This document shows, piece by piece, positions 46,191 to 54,853 of a stretch of 64,000 nt of DNA. The notes under the pieces are model-generated. The model ran no database searches. It was given only the letters and a program-made list of their open reading frames with translations, and had not been told where the DNA came from. This DNA is from a virus: positions 1 through 64,000 of IMG/VR virus record IMGVR_UViG_3300034685_000067; one strand, given 5' to 3'. Each line of letters begins with the position of its first letter. Within the stretch, counting starts at the first letter, position 1. Position numbers and translations under genes: made by a program.

Positions 46191-46742
46191 ATGGGTACTT
46201 TAATTAGAAATATCACTCCACCATGTCCATCCAATTATGGTCCAGGTGGTGATGGACACCCATGTACCAGTAATTTGACACCATGGACACAACCATCTGA
46301 TCTTACCACTGCTACTATTCTAGCACAACATTTAAATGAACTTAGAGATGCTATTAGACGTGAACAAGCTAGACGACAGATATCTCAAACAGATTTTGGT
46401 GCAAATGTTGCATCTTCTAATTTAATTACAGCAGCACATTGGTCTGCAATTAGAAATGCAATAAATACATTAAAAACATTTTCATGGTCATCATCTGTAC
46501 CTACTACAGGTAATATCATACAAGCAGCACAAGCAAACGAATATAGAGCTAAAATAAATGATGCTGAAGACGATTGTTTATGTCATTGCAATTACTGTAC
46601 TTGTAATTGTAATTATTGTACTTGTAATTGCAATTACTGTACTTGTAATTGCAATTATTGTACATGTGTCTGTAATTATAGATGTACTTGTAATTGTAAT
46701 TATTCTGATGCAAGGCTCAAATATGATATCTTATATATTTAA
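46191..46742 (+). CDS. Fibre-like protein with C-terminal Cys-rich CNYCTCN repeats
   Basis: 183 aa. Residues 40-125 hold three helical repeats of the type I-x-A-x-x-x-N-x-x-R-x-A-I (ILAQHLNELRDAI, ITAAHWSAIRNAI, IIQAAQANEYRAKI), as in phage fibre shafts. Residues 129-169 contain 18 cysteines in 41 residues, arranged as five imperfect 7-8-residue CNYCTCN repeats. It then ends in SDARLKYDI, the opening motif of an S74 (intramolecular chaperone) domain, just before the stop. The rest of that domain is encoded by the next gene. Three radical-SAM genes lie immediately upstream, so the cysteines may be modified (thioether or similar), or they may bind metal. No known family covers the repeats. Confidence 0.75.
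   Translation: MGTLIRNITPPCPSNYGPGGDGHPCTSNLTPWTQPSDLTTATILAQHLNELRDAIRREQARRQISQTDFGANVASSNLITAAHWSAIRNAINTLKTFSWSSSVPTTGNIIQAAQANEYRAKINDAEDDCLCHCNYCTCNCNYCTCNCNYCTCNCNYCTCVCNYRCTCNCNYSDARLKYDILYI
46587..46694 (+). repeat. 21-bp tandem repeat encoding CNYCTCN
   Basis: Five units, the first three encoding CNYCTCN exactly, the fourth CNYCTCV, the fifth CNYRCTCN with one extra codon. At DNA level the units alternate TGC/TGT and AAC/AAT codons. The period keeps frame, so copy number can change by slippage without breaking the protein. Confidence 0.9.
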
Positions 46743-46774
46743 TATGATTTTAATCAGATAAAACTGGAGTGATA

Positions 46775-47065
46775 ATGATGAATGATGAAAATGATTTGGG
46801 CTTAAGTTTTATTACACAATTAAAACCATGTATTTTTAAATATAAGAACTGTAATGATAACAGAAAACATATAGGATTTATAGCTCAAGATATCTTAAAG
46901 TTATTGCCAGAAAATGAATATGCTGTTATTATGAGAGATGAGAATGGATTCTATATGATTAATTATAGTGAATTGATTGCACCACTTGTAAAAGCAGTTC
47001 AAGAATTAAATATAAAAGTACAAGAATTAGAAGAACAATTAAAAAGATATGGAGATGGTAAATAA
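46775..47065 (+). CDS. S74-type fibre chaperone domain encoded as a separate small gene
   Basis: 96 aa. The GTG at 46769 lies on the GGAG site, so ATG 46775 is preferred. FITQLKPCIFKYKN, HIGFIAQDILKLLPE and MINYSELIAPLVKAVQELNIKVQELEEQL are the core of the Peptidase_S74 domain, including its C-terminal trimeric coiled coil. Its opening SD.RLK motif is instead at the end of the upstream frame (46704-46730). The genes are in different frames with stops and a ribosome site between. The chaperone normally cuts itself off at that Ser-Asp, so a pre-separated version could work in trans, or the gene was broken by a small insertion. Confidence 0.75.
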   Translation: MMNDENDLGLSFITQLKPCIFKYKNCNDNRKHIGFIAQDILKLLPENEYAVIMRDENGFYMINYSELIAPLVKAVQELNIKVQELEEQLKRYGDGK

Positions 47066-47787
47066 TGAGATTACTATTTAATGTGGCTGATAGAGGAGAT
47101 AAGTATGAGGTTATCAGTATAAATACAAATGAAATAGCCTATGCTGGTATGAGAGATGATATTTTAGAAGTACCATCATGGGAAGTATATGAGACAGTAG
47201 CTAGGAATCTAAATGAAGGTAAAAAAGTATATATACCTAAATTATTAGATCAATTTTTGGATGTCTCTGATTTAGTAATAGAAGAATTGGATCCATTAGA
47301 TACTGCTAAACAAACTGCTATAATAAAAGCAAGAGATATAATATATACTACCAGAATTAATAAGTTAGCTATAGCAAAATTTTATAGATTTTTTATCCTA
47401 AGTCATTACTTTGCTGATAAAGGTATATTTATAACTGATGAAAACAGAGAAAGTAAATATCTGGAAGTTATTAATTCAGCAGCACAACTGACAGATCCAG
47501 AAGCATCTGAAGAAATGATTGCCAATCTTGAAGAGTATATTAATCTGTTAGATAATCTGGCTGAAATAAAGAATATTTTAAAAGATTTAGATAAATTTAT
47601 TGAATCAGTTAATGAAATAACATTAATATCAATGGAAGAATTGGAAGCTAGAGCAAGTTTACAGGGCACTTCAGAATCTCCTGTAGATCCATTATCAACT
47701 AAGATGGAAAATGAATTTGTAACTGAAGAGGAAGCTATTGATGCTGTAAACAATTTATATATAGCATTTGCTGATCAATATAAATAA
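47065..47787 (+). CDS. Uncharacterised fibre-region protein, 240 aa
   Basis: The ATG shares one base with the previous stop, so translation is coupled. Residues 1-75 look like a small alpha/beta domain (VISINTNEIAYAGMRDDILE). The rest is helical, acidic and Leu/Ile-rich, with an acidic Ser/Pro linker (ASLQGTSESPVDPLSTK) near residues 200-216. No family is recognised. Position directly after a fibre and its chaperone suggests a fibre-assembly or attachment protein. Confidence 0.55.
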   Translation: MRLLFNVADRGDKYEVISINTNEIAYAGMRDDILEVPSWEVYETVARNLNEGKKVYIPKLLDQFLDVSDLVIEELDPLDTAKQTAIIKARDIIYTTRINKLAIAKFYRFFILSHYFADKGIFITDENRESKYLEVINSAAQLTDPEASEEMIANLEEYINLLDNLAEIKNILKDLDKFIESVNEITLISMEELEARASLQGTSESPVDPLSTKMENEFVTEEEAIDAVNNLYIAFADQYK

Positions 47788-47793
47788 TATGTG

Positions 47794-48525
47794 ATGACAG
47801 ATGTTATTTCAAAATCTGTAGCTTTTATTATATATTGTTATGGCAAATATAAACTTATAAAAGATAACATATCATATAATTTTGAGAGATATGCTAATAA
47901 GTATAATTATACTTTAATTATATCTGAACAAGAAAACAATTATAATTATCCATGGATTAAGCTTAATTCATTTAATCTTCTGGATAGTTATGATTGGGTG
48001 ATAACATGTGATTTGGATGTATATATTTCACCCTCTTGTCCAGATATAATTAATTTATGTAATGAAAACAGTTTTAATCAAATTACCAATACATTGATGA
48101 CAACATCCAGCTTATTTGTAATACATAAATCATTATTAAAATATAGATCATTGTTTTTAAATTATGTCCAGTTTATAGATAAATCTATAAAAGATAATTG
48201 TATAAAATGTATACCAGATTGTAACATGTCTGAGTATAGAGATGTAATAGATGAAGAATGTTGGCTTACAAGAATGCTATATTTAAATCAAATCAATAAA
48301 CATACTATTAATATAAATATGTATACTACCAATAGAGATAATATATTACTTCCAGCAGATTGTTATAGATATAATATGATTCATTTTAATAGTTACAATT
48401 ATCATAATATATTAAACATAATACCTGAATTATTTAAATTGTTAGATAAGAAAGAAAAAGTAAATATATTAAACAGATATATTTTAAACAAATGGGGTAA
48501 TCAATATGCCCTCAGACAACTATAA
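47794..48525 (+). CDS. Putative GT-A-fold glycosyltransferase
   Basis: 243 aa; GTG 47791 and ATG 47794 are adjacent. The segment SYDWVITCDLDVYISP carries a D-x-D motif (D73, D75), the metal/nucleotide-sugar site of GT-A glycosyltransferases; the preceding YPWIKLNSFNLLDS and the following aspartate/histidine-rich half fit families such as GT8/GT34-like enzymes. A late MIHFNSYNYHN could provide the C-terminal metal His. It opens the run of putative transferases at 47794-52301. It would transfer a sugar to an acceptor in the cytoplasm, perhaps fibre protein; specificity is unknown. Confidence 0.6.
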   Translation: MTDVISKSVAFIIYCYGKYKLIKDNISYNFERYANKYNYTLIISEQENNYNYPWIKLNSFNLLDSYDWVITCDLDVYISPSCPDIINLCNENSFNQITNTLMTTSSLFVIHKSLLKYRSLFLNYVQFIDKSIKDNCIKCIPDCNMSEYRDVIDEECWLTRMLYLNQINKHTININMYTTNRDNILLPADCYRYNMIHFNSYNYHNILNIIPELFKLLDKKEKVNILNRYILNKWGNQYALRQL

Positions 48526-48994
48526 TATAGATCAGTTTTTAGTAGGAAAACCATATCATCAAAAGTTAAATTTTAAAATATTTAAGCATTATGATCATTT
48601 CAATCATGACGCTTTTTTAACATGTGTAAGTAAAGGAATGCTGACTAATGATCAGCTAGACGAAATATTTAGTTATCTGGATGAGGATCAAAAACTGTTA
48701 ATATCTGTTAAAAAGGGACAATATATAGAACATCCCAGAATAATACTTCTATATGAAAATCCTAAAGACTTTCATTCCCTTTTTGACACATATGTTTATT
48801 ATCATACAGGATATTTTGACCCACATCCAAGATTATTTTATGAATGTATATTCTATAATAAGAAGATAATTTATATTAACAAAGCTAATATTAAAGATGG
48901 TGGGTATTACAGATATTATGATGCTATTAATAATGGATTACAGAATGCTTGGCTTGATGATAATGATAAAATAGTTAAAAATTTTACTAAGTAA
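48506..48994 (+). CDS. Transferase-like C-terminal domain protein, 162 aa
   Basis: It overlaps the previous gene by 20 bp. The region from about 75 to 150 (RIILLYENPKDFHSLFDTYVYY, FDPHPRLFYECIFYNKKIIYIN, DGGYYRYYDAINN) is homologous to the C-terminal domain of the protein at 49488 (IEMIYDNPSDLFSLFDTYID, FDYSPRMLIEAVWFGKKIIY). That pattern, an invariant Pro/Arg then E-A and G/N-K-K-I-I-Y, resembles the donor-binding half of GT-B transferases. There is no N-terminal half here, so it is either a split partner of the next gene or a relic. Confidence 0.5.
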   Translation: MPSDNYNIDQFLVGKPYHQKLNFKIFKHYDHFNHDAFLTCVSKGMLTNDQLDEIFSYLDEDQKLLISVKKGQYIEHPRIILLYENPKDFHSLFDTYVYYHTGYFDPHPRLFYECIFYNKKIIYINKANIKDGGYYRYYDAINNGLQNAWLDDNDKIVKNFTK

Positions 48995-49015
48995 AAACAT
49001 AAGGATCTGATTATA

Positions 49016-49483
49016 TTGTCAATATTTATTAAATCAGATATAAATGCAGTTATACATGTTATCTTACCATTTATAAATGGTGGATTATTTGATGCTTTTG
49101 AATACTATACAAGCATATATGACAACAATAAAGAAATATATTTGATATTGATATTTAATCCATCTTTTAATTATAATTTAAATAATATAAATATTACAAA
49201 CATACAAACATTGTTTAATGATAAATATATGTTATCTTCAGATATATTTGATAATGTAATATTTCTCAAAAGACCAAGTCAGCTTATTAGATACCAATTT
49301 AATAAAGTTTTGATACTGGATAATCATACGTTATATTATATCAAGGATGTGCTGAATGCTCAGGAATATCATGTTATAATAGATCCTTTTATACCATCAA
49401 AAACAGATTATCATCAATTAAGTAAATTTAATAATTATCACTTATATTCTGAATTGTTATTATATAATAATGGAGATAACTAA
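49016..49483 (+). CDS. Transferase-like N-terminal domain protein, 155 aa
   Basis: TTG start after AAGGATCTGATTATA. The N-terminus (DINAVIHVILPFINGGLFDAFEYYTSIYD) matches the start of the next protein (MNAVIHYFLNADNFINGSFF). It has no counterpart of the C-terminal EA..GKKIIY part. With the previous gene, which has only that part, it may form a two-piece transferase in permuted gene order. It has no signal peptide. Confidence 0.5.
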   Translation: MSIFIKSDINAVIHVILPFINGGLFDAFEYYTSIYDNNKEIYLILIFNPSFNYNLNNINITNIQTLFNDKYMLSSDIFDNVIFLKRPSQLIRYQFNKVLILDNHTLYYIKDVLNAQEYHVIIDPFIPSKTDYHQLSKFNNYHLYSELLLYNNGDN

Positions 49484-49487
49484 TAAA

Positions 49488-50405
49488 ATGAATGCTGTTA
49501 TTCATTATTTCTTAAATGCAGATAATTTTATTAATGGTTCTTTTTTCTATATCTTAGATTACTATCTATATTTGGTCAATGAATGTAAAAAAGACATGTA
49601 TTTTATAGGTATGTCTGATGATGACTATCGTCCATTTATATTTGATATTATATCTAAACGTTATGATATACCTATAATACAAAATAAATATTTATGGATA
49701 TCATTAGCTGGATTAGAAAGAACATCAGATATGTGTTTAAATTTAACAAAATTATTATATAAGTTAGTTTCATATAGAATAACTAAATGTTTACTAAATA
49801 TTGAAACATTACAACTACTTAATGGTATAATGCCAGCCAGATTAGTAGCTATTCAGGGTACACATAATACTGAGATTATAAAAGATAAAATAGATTTATC
49901 TTATAATCATTATATATTGTTTGAAGAAAGTGATAATTATGTTAAAAAATTATATTTACAAAGAATTAAATATAATGGTTATTGTTCAAACAATAATACT
50001 GGCTTTATTAATTTAAAGGGATTGAGATATATAAGTGAAGATCAGTTTGAGGAGTATATCCAACCTCATTTAAGTCAGTTAAATAAACTATATGTATTTG
50101 GTGATAAGAATCTAAGGTCTAATTATGATTATTTACTAAAATATGATAAAATAGAGATGATTTATGATAACCCATCAGATCTCTTTAGTTTATTTGATAC
50201 CTATATAGACATGACATTGAATACATTTGATTATAGTCCAAGAATGCTAATTGAAGCAGTGTGGTTTGGTAAGAAAATAATTTATATTGATAATGGTAGA
50301 GAAGATGGAGCTAAGAGAAGATACAATGATATTATGAATAATAATATTGATAAGTATATATTAGCCCAGAATGATGATATAGTTAACTTATTTATTAAAG
50401 AATAA
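49488..50405 (+). CDS. Putative GT-B-like glycosyltransferase family protein
   Basis: 305 aa. ATG 49470 is in frame, but GGAG at 49472-49475 lies after it, so ATG 49488 is more likely. It has both halves seen separately in its neighbours: an N-terminal alpha/beta half and a C-terminal half with YDNPSDLFSLFDTYID and SPRMLIEAVWFGKKIIYIDN. The latter resembles the nucleotide-sugar site of GT-B enzymes (E-A...G.P/K-v.y). Function is inferred, as no close family is recognised. Genes 47794-52301 appear to be one set of relatives. Confidence 0.5.
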   Translation: MNAVIHYFLNADNFINGSFFYILDYYLYLVNECKKDMYFIGMSDDDYRPFIFDIISKRYDIPIIQNKYLWISLAGLERTSDMCLNLTKLLYKLVSYRITKCLLNIETLQLLNGIMPARLVAIQGTHNTEIIKDKIDLSYNHYILFEESDNYVKKLYLQRIKYNGYCSNNNTGFINLKGLRYISEDQFEEYIQPHLSQLNKLYVFGDKNLRSNYDYLLKYDKIEMIYDNPSDLFSLFDTYIDMTLNTFDYSPRMLIEAVWFGKKIIYIDNGREDGAKRRYNDIMNNNIDKYILAQNDDIVNLFIKE

Positions 50406-50415
50406 GGGAGACATC

Positions 50416-51285
50416 ATGTTTAATATATATGTTTATACAGCACCCTTTTCTGGTGGAACTACATTTGATTATATTGATTTGTTTTGTAATATATCAACAA
50501 TTGCAGATGTTGATTTTAAGCTATTTGTAGAAGCTTATTATGTTTGTGATTTTATATCAGATATAAAAAATTCATATAATTCAAATTTTATAAATAGAAT
50601 ACTAAAGCATATGTGTATTATTAAAGATCCAAATGAGATTTCATCTATTATTCTTAATTCTAATAATTTTAATATAGCATTTATACATTTTTCAATATTG
50701 CAAAGATATCTTGATAAACAAATAATAGAAAGATATAAAAAAATATATATAATGTCTTCATGGAGAATGATAAGAAAATTTTTATATGATGATGATGTAT
50801 CCCCCTCTTATAATTATGATAATATAAAAATACTAGCTTCACCATTTTTTAAAAAGTTTTTAATACAAAAGAATATACCTTTGACTAAATATCAGTTACA
50901 TTATTCTAAACTATCCTCATATAGATTAGACAATATTAAACTAGGGTATGATGGTGTATTTTCTGATTATGAAAATTATTCTATATGCAGACATACAAAT
51001 AAAAATTTTAATATTCATAACTTTGGTAAATTATTCTATACTAGAAGAAGTGATATATTATATCTAGAATTAAAAGCTAAAACTTTATTTGAATTTTTAT
51101 ACTTTAATAAGCCAGTATATTATTCATCAAAAAATAAAGTAATGGATGATGGATTAACAGACTACTTGAAATTATTTAATGTTGATGATAATATATCTCA
51201 AGAACTATATATACCATCTTCTGAAGTGTATGAAAAACTTATTAAGTTTGATGAATCAGATTTAAATAATATATTAAACAGTTAG
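50416..51285 (+). CDS. Putative GT-B-like glycosyltransferase family protein
   Basis: 289 aa, GGGAG upstream. Related to the protein at 57643: TLFEFLYFNKPVYYSSKNKVMDDGLTDY vs LIFEMIWLDRPVYYYSKPKTFDDGLHYY, then LFNVDDN in both. The E...(F/L)(N/D)(K/R)PVYY element is the same C-terminal feature as in the 49488 protein. The N-terminus has an APFSGGTTFDYIDL start, as for substrate-binding loops. The protein is cytoplasmic and has no membrane segment. It probably transfers a sugar or a related group; acceptor and donor are unknown. Confidence 0.5.
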   Translation: MFNIYVYTAPFSGGTTFDYIDLFCNISTIADVDFKLFVEAYYVCDFISDIKNSYNSNFINRILKHMCIIKDPNEISSIILNSNNFNIAFIHFSILQRYLDKQIIERYKKIYIMSSWRMIRKFLYDDDVSPSYNYDNIKILASPFFKKFLIQKNIPLTKYQLHYSKLSSYRLDNIKLGYDGVFSDYENYSICRHTNKNFNIHNFGKLFYTRRSDILYLELKAKTLFEFLYFNKPVYYSSKNKVMDDGLTDYLKLFNVDDNISQELYIPSSEVYEKLIKFDESDLNNILNS

Positions 51286-51287
51286 AG

Positions 51288-52301
51288 GTGAGTATTATTA
51301 ACATATATCTATTATATAATTGTGCAGACCCAACATTACGTTGCAGTGATTTTCTATTCATGGATCTTGCCAAAAATTACCCATCTAATAATTATATAAT
51401 AATTCCATCAGACTATTCATATCAAAAATTATATCCTTGGACTGGTTATGATGATATCTATAAACAACATTATAACCTAGAGTATAAATTTAACTATTAT
51501 AATCCAGATGAAATGTCTATTATTGACAGTATAATATTTTCTAATGCTCTTCCATATATTGTAACCAACAATATACCTATCAATAATGTTATCATATTAG
51601 ATGATGGTACATTAGAACGTCTTTATTTTATTAATGATCGTACTAAATTAGAGTTGTATTTAAATTATATAAAAAACAATCTAATAATTATTGGAAATAA
51701 AAACTTTTACAACATCATAAAGGACAAGTATAACATAAAGAATATTATACAATCTGAGTTCAAAATTGATTTTAGCAGGTTAAATAATATTGTACCAACA
51801 TCTAACTATAATTGCATGAGTGCCATGGAGAATGAAGATTGTATACCATACATAGATGCTATACTTAACTCAGGCACAATAAAATGTGATACATTATATC
51901 TCACAGATAGATATTTCAAAGTATCAGATATGAAACAACTTAAGATTATAAAACTATATGCTGATTTAAAAATGAATAAACGTGTTAAGTTAATTGAGTC
52001 AAAATATTTACAATCAAATATAGAACAATGCTATGCTTATGTGTATTTCAGATATGATTCTGAATATAGCTTCATGGTGAGATCTGTATGGGAATTCTTC
52101 TATACAGACAGATACATGTATTGGATGAGAAAAAACAATCAAACAAATGACCTTGATGGGTTTAATTATTATATAAAGTATGTCACAAACAAATCAAGTG
52201 AAGAATATTCCAATAAATTATTTACTGTTGACAAGAGATTAATTGAAGATAAAATGCAATTAGATCCAAATAGTTATTTCTTAGGAGAATACTTAAAATG
52301 A
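51288..52301 (+). CDS. Putative glycosyltransferase-like protein, 337 aa
   Basis: GTG start 2 bp after the previous stop; GAGGTG overlaps the start, so the true start is not secure. The protein has an alternating beta/alpha character (NNVIILDDGTLERLYFIND; NLIIIGNKNFYNIIKDKYNIKNI). Its C-terminal YVYFRYDSEYSFMVRSVWEFFYTDRYMYWMRK lines up loosely with the E...(G)K.IIY part of its neighbours. ILDDGTLE is similar to a segment in sialyltransferase- and polysaccharide-transferase-like proteins. It overlaps the next radical-SAM gene by 4 bp (ATGA), so the two are translated together. Confidence 0.45.
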   Translation: MSIINIYLLYNCADPTLRCSDFLFMDLAKNYPSNNYIIIPSDYSYQKLYPWTGYDDIYKQHYNLEYKFNYYNPDEMSIIDSIIFSNALPYIVTNNIPINNVIILDDGTLERLYFINDRTKLELYLNYIKNNLIIIGNKNFYNIIKDKYNIKNIIQSEFKIDFSRLNNIVPTSNYNCMSAMENEDCIPYIDAILNSGTIKCDTLYLTDRYFKVSDMKQLKIIKLYADLKMNKRVKLIESKYLQSNIEQCYAYVYFRYDSEYSFMVRSVWEFFYTDRYMYWMRKNNQTNDLDGFNYYIKYVTNKSSEEYSNKLFTVDKRLIEDKMQLDPNSYFLGEYLK

Positions 52302-53185
52302 AAGTGTATAATATAGGTATATTATTAACAAGACAATGTAATCAGCATTGCTATTACTGTGATGTATATAAACAATATAATAATGAACAAATAGAAGTTG
52401 ATTTGGATTATTTACAGTATGTAATATCTTTGTATGGTAATATACCATTACATATAGAGATATCTGGTGGTGAACCTGGACTTGTAAATAATTTTGAAGA
52501 AATTGTCACTAAATTACTATCCAGAAAAAATATTATTAAAATGTCTTTACTGAGTAATGGCTTATGTAGAAAGAAATACAATATTCTTGAATTATTTGGC
52601 AAAAAATTAAATTACTATCAGGAACATAGTATGTTGGACATAGTTGGTACTGACTGTTTGTATTTTGAGCCAGAAAATGAGATATTAGAAGATTGGATGG
52701 AACAGACAATAGTGTTGACAGATACAACTTTAAATTCATTGTTAAATAATTTTGAATATTTTGAGTCTATAGATTTCTTTAAATCAAACAGATATTTTAA
52801 GAGTATAACACCCAAGAAAGAAACTTTAAAAGCTGATATAGATAAGTTATTATTATTCTTTAATAAAATAAAACAATATAATACCTTATATCTATATGGA
52901 GAAATGCACCAATATTTACCAAGAACAGATACCAGATCTTTATGTGCCCAATATTCATATAATCCATTTATAGATGTAGATGCTAAAAAGTTGAGACACT
53001 GCAGTATGCAGGTTGATAAGTCTGCTTCTTATGATATAACGCCAGAAAATATACAATTATCTTTAAATGGAAAATTGTTTAAATATCAGCCATATTGTAG
53101 TATATGTTATAAATATTCTGCAAACAGCCCCAAGTTTGCTATGAGTGCTATAAAAGATAAAGAATATTATAACTTGGAGATATAA
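52298..53185 (+). CDS. Radical SAM enzyme 4
   Basis: 295 aa. CNQHCYYC (C14, C18, C21) and ISGGEPGL. The C-terminus has three or more cysteines (LCAQYSYNP, LRHCSMQ, YCSICYKY), enough for a single auxiliary cluster, shorter than SPASM. It belongs to a subgroup with the enzymes at 53188 and 54834, sharing the C-x-x-H-C-x-Y-C site, GGE.G and a final C-x-x-C. Such short enzymes include sugar dehydrogenases and epimerases (BtrN/NeoN-like) as well as peptide-modifying ones. The start overlaps the upstream transferase gene. Confidence 0.88.
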   Translation: MKVYNIGILLTRQCNQHCYYCDVYKQYNNEQIEVDLDYLQYVISLYGNIPLHIEISGGEPGLVNNFEEIVTKLLSRKNIIKMSLLSNGLCRKKYNILELFGKKLNYYQEHSMLDIVGTDCLYFEPENEILEDWMEQTIVLTDTTLNSLLNNFEYFESIDFFKSNRYFKSITPKKETLKADIDKLLLFFNKIKQYNTLYLYGEMHQYLPRTDTRSLCAQYSYNPFIDVDAKKLRHCSMQVDKSASYDITPENIQLSLNGKLFKYQPYCSICYKYSANSPKFAMSAIKDKEYYNLEI

Positions 53186-53187
53186 AA

Positions 53188-54057
53188 ATGCAAATGCAAA
53201 GATCTTTTCAGATATATTTAACCAACAAATGTCAATGGCATTGTTCTTATTGCCATATATGGAAGCTTCCACAGCAATCATATCAAAAATATTTAATTGA
53301 TATATATTTACCCAGATTGGTAGCACATTGCAAGCATACTAATGACAAGATTTTACTTATGGGTGGAGAAGTTGGTATGCTTAACTATGATGAGATGGAT
53401 TATGTATTATCATTTATTAAAGAATCTGATGTTCCTGTTGAAATATATACTAATGGCCTTTTCCTAAAAAAGAATTATCATAAAATAAAAGGTATCAATT
53501 ATACTTTCATATCATATCATATCTGTGAAGATATATTAAATGATAACACTCCAGATATATATGATTATTCAGATCAGATACCAATTAAATATTGCATAGT
53601 TGTACATAAAAATAACTTACATAAATTAGATGATTTCCTTTCTTCACATAAACATTTGTCAAGTATAGAATTAAAATGTTATATTGCACATTCACAAACT
53701 GATGACAATATGAATCTATCTAAAGAAGATATTGATTATATTACAATGTTAAGCAATAAATATCCAAATATAGATCATGAATATATTTCAAGAGCGCAAA
53801 ACACATTAAGTAATACATATAAACAGATGTGTTCTTCCATGTTGTATGTAACAAGATTAGATTTTGTTAAAGGTGAAATATATAAATGTGGTTGTGGTGT
53901 TACTGATTTATCACCATCTGTAGAATTAAACAATGATAACTTTGAAGATATAGTTGTTAATAGAAAAAATATATATCCAAAAGATGATATATGTTCATAC
54001 TGTAACAGACCTTCTATAGTTGATATTAAAGAATATTTAAATTTGAGGAAACAATAA
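53188..54057 (+). CDS. Radical SAM enzyme 5
   Basis: 289 aa with GGAG before the ATG. CQWHCSYC (C15, C19, C22). The GGEP motif is altered to LMGGEVGML, losing the usual Pro but keeping GGE. C-terminal cysteines: QMCSSML, YKCGCGV, ICSYCNRP. A relative of the enzymes on either side of it (52298 and 54834). It starts 2 bp after the previous stop and ends 4 bp before the methyltransferase. Substrate unknown. Confidence 0.87.
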   Translation: MQMQRSFQIYLTNKCQWHCSYCHIWKLPQQSYQKYLIDIYLPRLVAHCKHTNDKILLMGGEVGMLNYDEMDYVLSFIKESDVPVEIYTNGLFLKKNYHKIKGINYTFISYHICEDILNDNTPDIYDYSDQIPIKYCIVVHKNNLHKLDDFLSSHKHLSSIELKCYIAHSQTDDNMNLSKEDIDYITMLSNKYPNIDHEYISRAQNTLSNTYKQMCSSMLYVTRLDFVKGEIYKCGCGVTDLSPSVELNNDNFEDIVVNRKNIYPKDDICSYCNRPSIVDIKEYLNLRKQ

Positions 54058-54061
54058 TAAT

Positions 54062-54853
54062 ATGTTTACTGAAAGAAAACAATGTCCCTTATGTAGAAGT
54101 CATCAACTGGAACAAATATATGAATATAAAGCTGATAATAGTTACTATGATTTTGTGACTTCATTGTTCAACAATTATATATCAGATGTTGATATACCTG
54201 ATTACATATTGTGTAAATGTAAAGATTGTCATACTTTATTTCAGAAATATATATTATCCAAAGAATATGAGGATTATTTTTATATGCATGTATTTCATAA
54301 ATTACCTCAATTTGAACAAGATAAGGAAAGCGTTAAAGATTGCTATTATTTTGCAACAAAGGAACTAGATATAATAAATAATTTAGCCAATTCTAAACAA
54401 TGTTACATTCTTGATTTTGGAGCAATGTATGGCCAATTTGGAAAATATATATCAATGTATAATCATAAAGTGGATTCCTTTGATATTATGATTGATAATG
54501 ATCATCATATAAACACCTTAAATAATAATTATGATATCATTAGAAGTAAAGATACTTTATCACATATACAGAATAATTTATACATAACTATTAGTAATTT
54601 AGTTAAAAGATTAAATAACAATGGATATCTAATTATTGTGGATTATTTTGTTAATAAATATATAGATTATAATTATACTACTAAAGCACTCTTACCTTTC
54701 TGGCATACTCAGATGTTTGATATTAATTCATTCACTAAATTTGGATTAAAATTAAAAATGGAATATCCTTTTTCAATTGGAAAACATCAAATACTTGATA
54801 TGAAAGTAGATAAAAACACTAGGTATATTGTATATGAAAAGATTACAAGTTAA
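54062..54853 (+). CDS. SAM-dependent methyltransferase with N-terminal zinc ribbon
   Basis: 263 aa. The N-terminus has C8-x-x-C11 and C51/C53-x-x-C56, a zinc-ribbon pattern as in NDP-hexose C-methyltransferases (TylCIII type) and related class I enzymes. Motif I is YILDFGAMYGQFGKY (about 115-129), followed by VDSFDIM (motif II). The rest fits a Methyltransf_23-like fold. It lies between two related radical-SAM genes, overlapping the second by 20 bp. The zinc ribbon suggests a sugar substrate, which would agree with the nearby epimerase and transferases. Confidence 0.8.
   Translation: MFTERKQCPLCRSHQLEQIYEYKADNSYYDFVTSLFNNYISDVDIPDYILCKCKDCHTLFQKYILSKEYEDYFYMHVFHKLPQFEQDKESVKDCYYFATKELDIINNLANSKQCYILDFGAMYGQFGKYISMYNHKVDSFDIMIDNDHHINTLNNNYDIIRSKDTLSHIQNNLYITISNLVKRLNNNGYLIIVDYFVNKYIDYNYTTKALLPFWHTQMFDINSFTKFGLKLKMEYPFSIGKHQILDMKVDKNTRYIVYEKITS

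Noticed and set aside
46587-46694. Short tandem repeat considered as a CRISPR or origin iteron array.
   Set aside because: The 21-bp period keeps codons and encodes CNYCTCN; there are no spacers.
46558-46761. A + strand open frame encoding a very hydrophobic, Ile/Val-repeat protein that looks like membrane spans.
   Set aside because: It is the +1 shadow of the CNYCTCN repeat: the same 21-bp units read as VIAITVL. It has no ribosome site and lies wholly within the Cys-rich gene and its 3' end.
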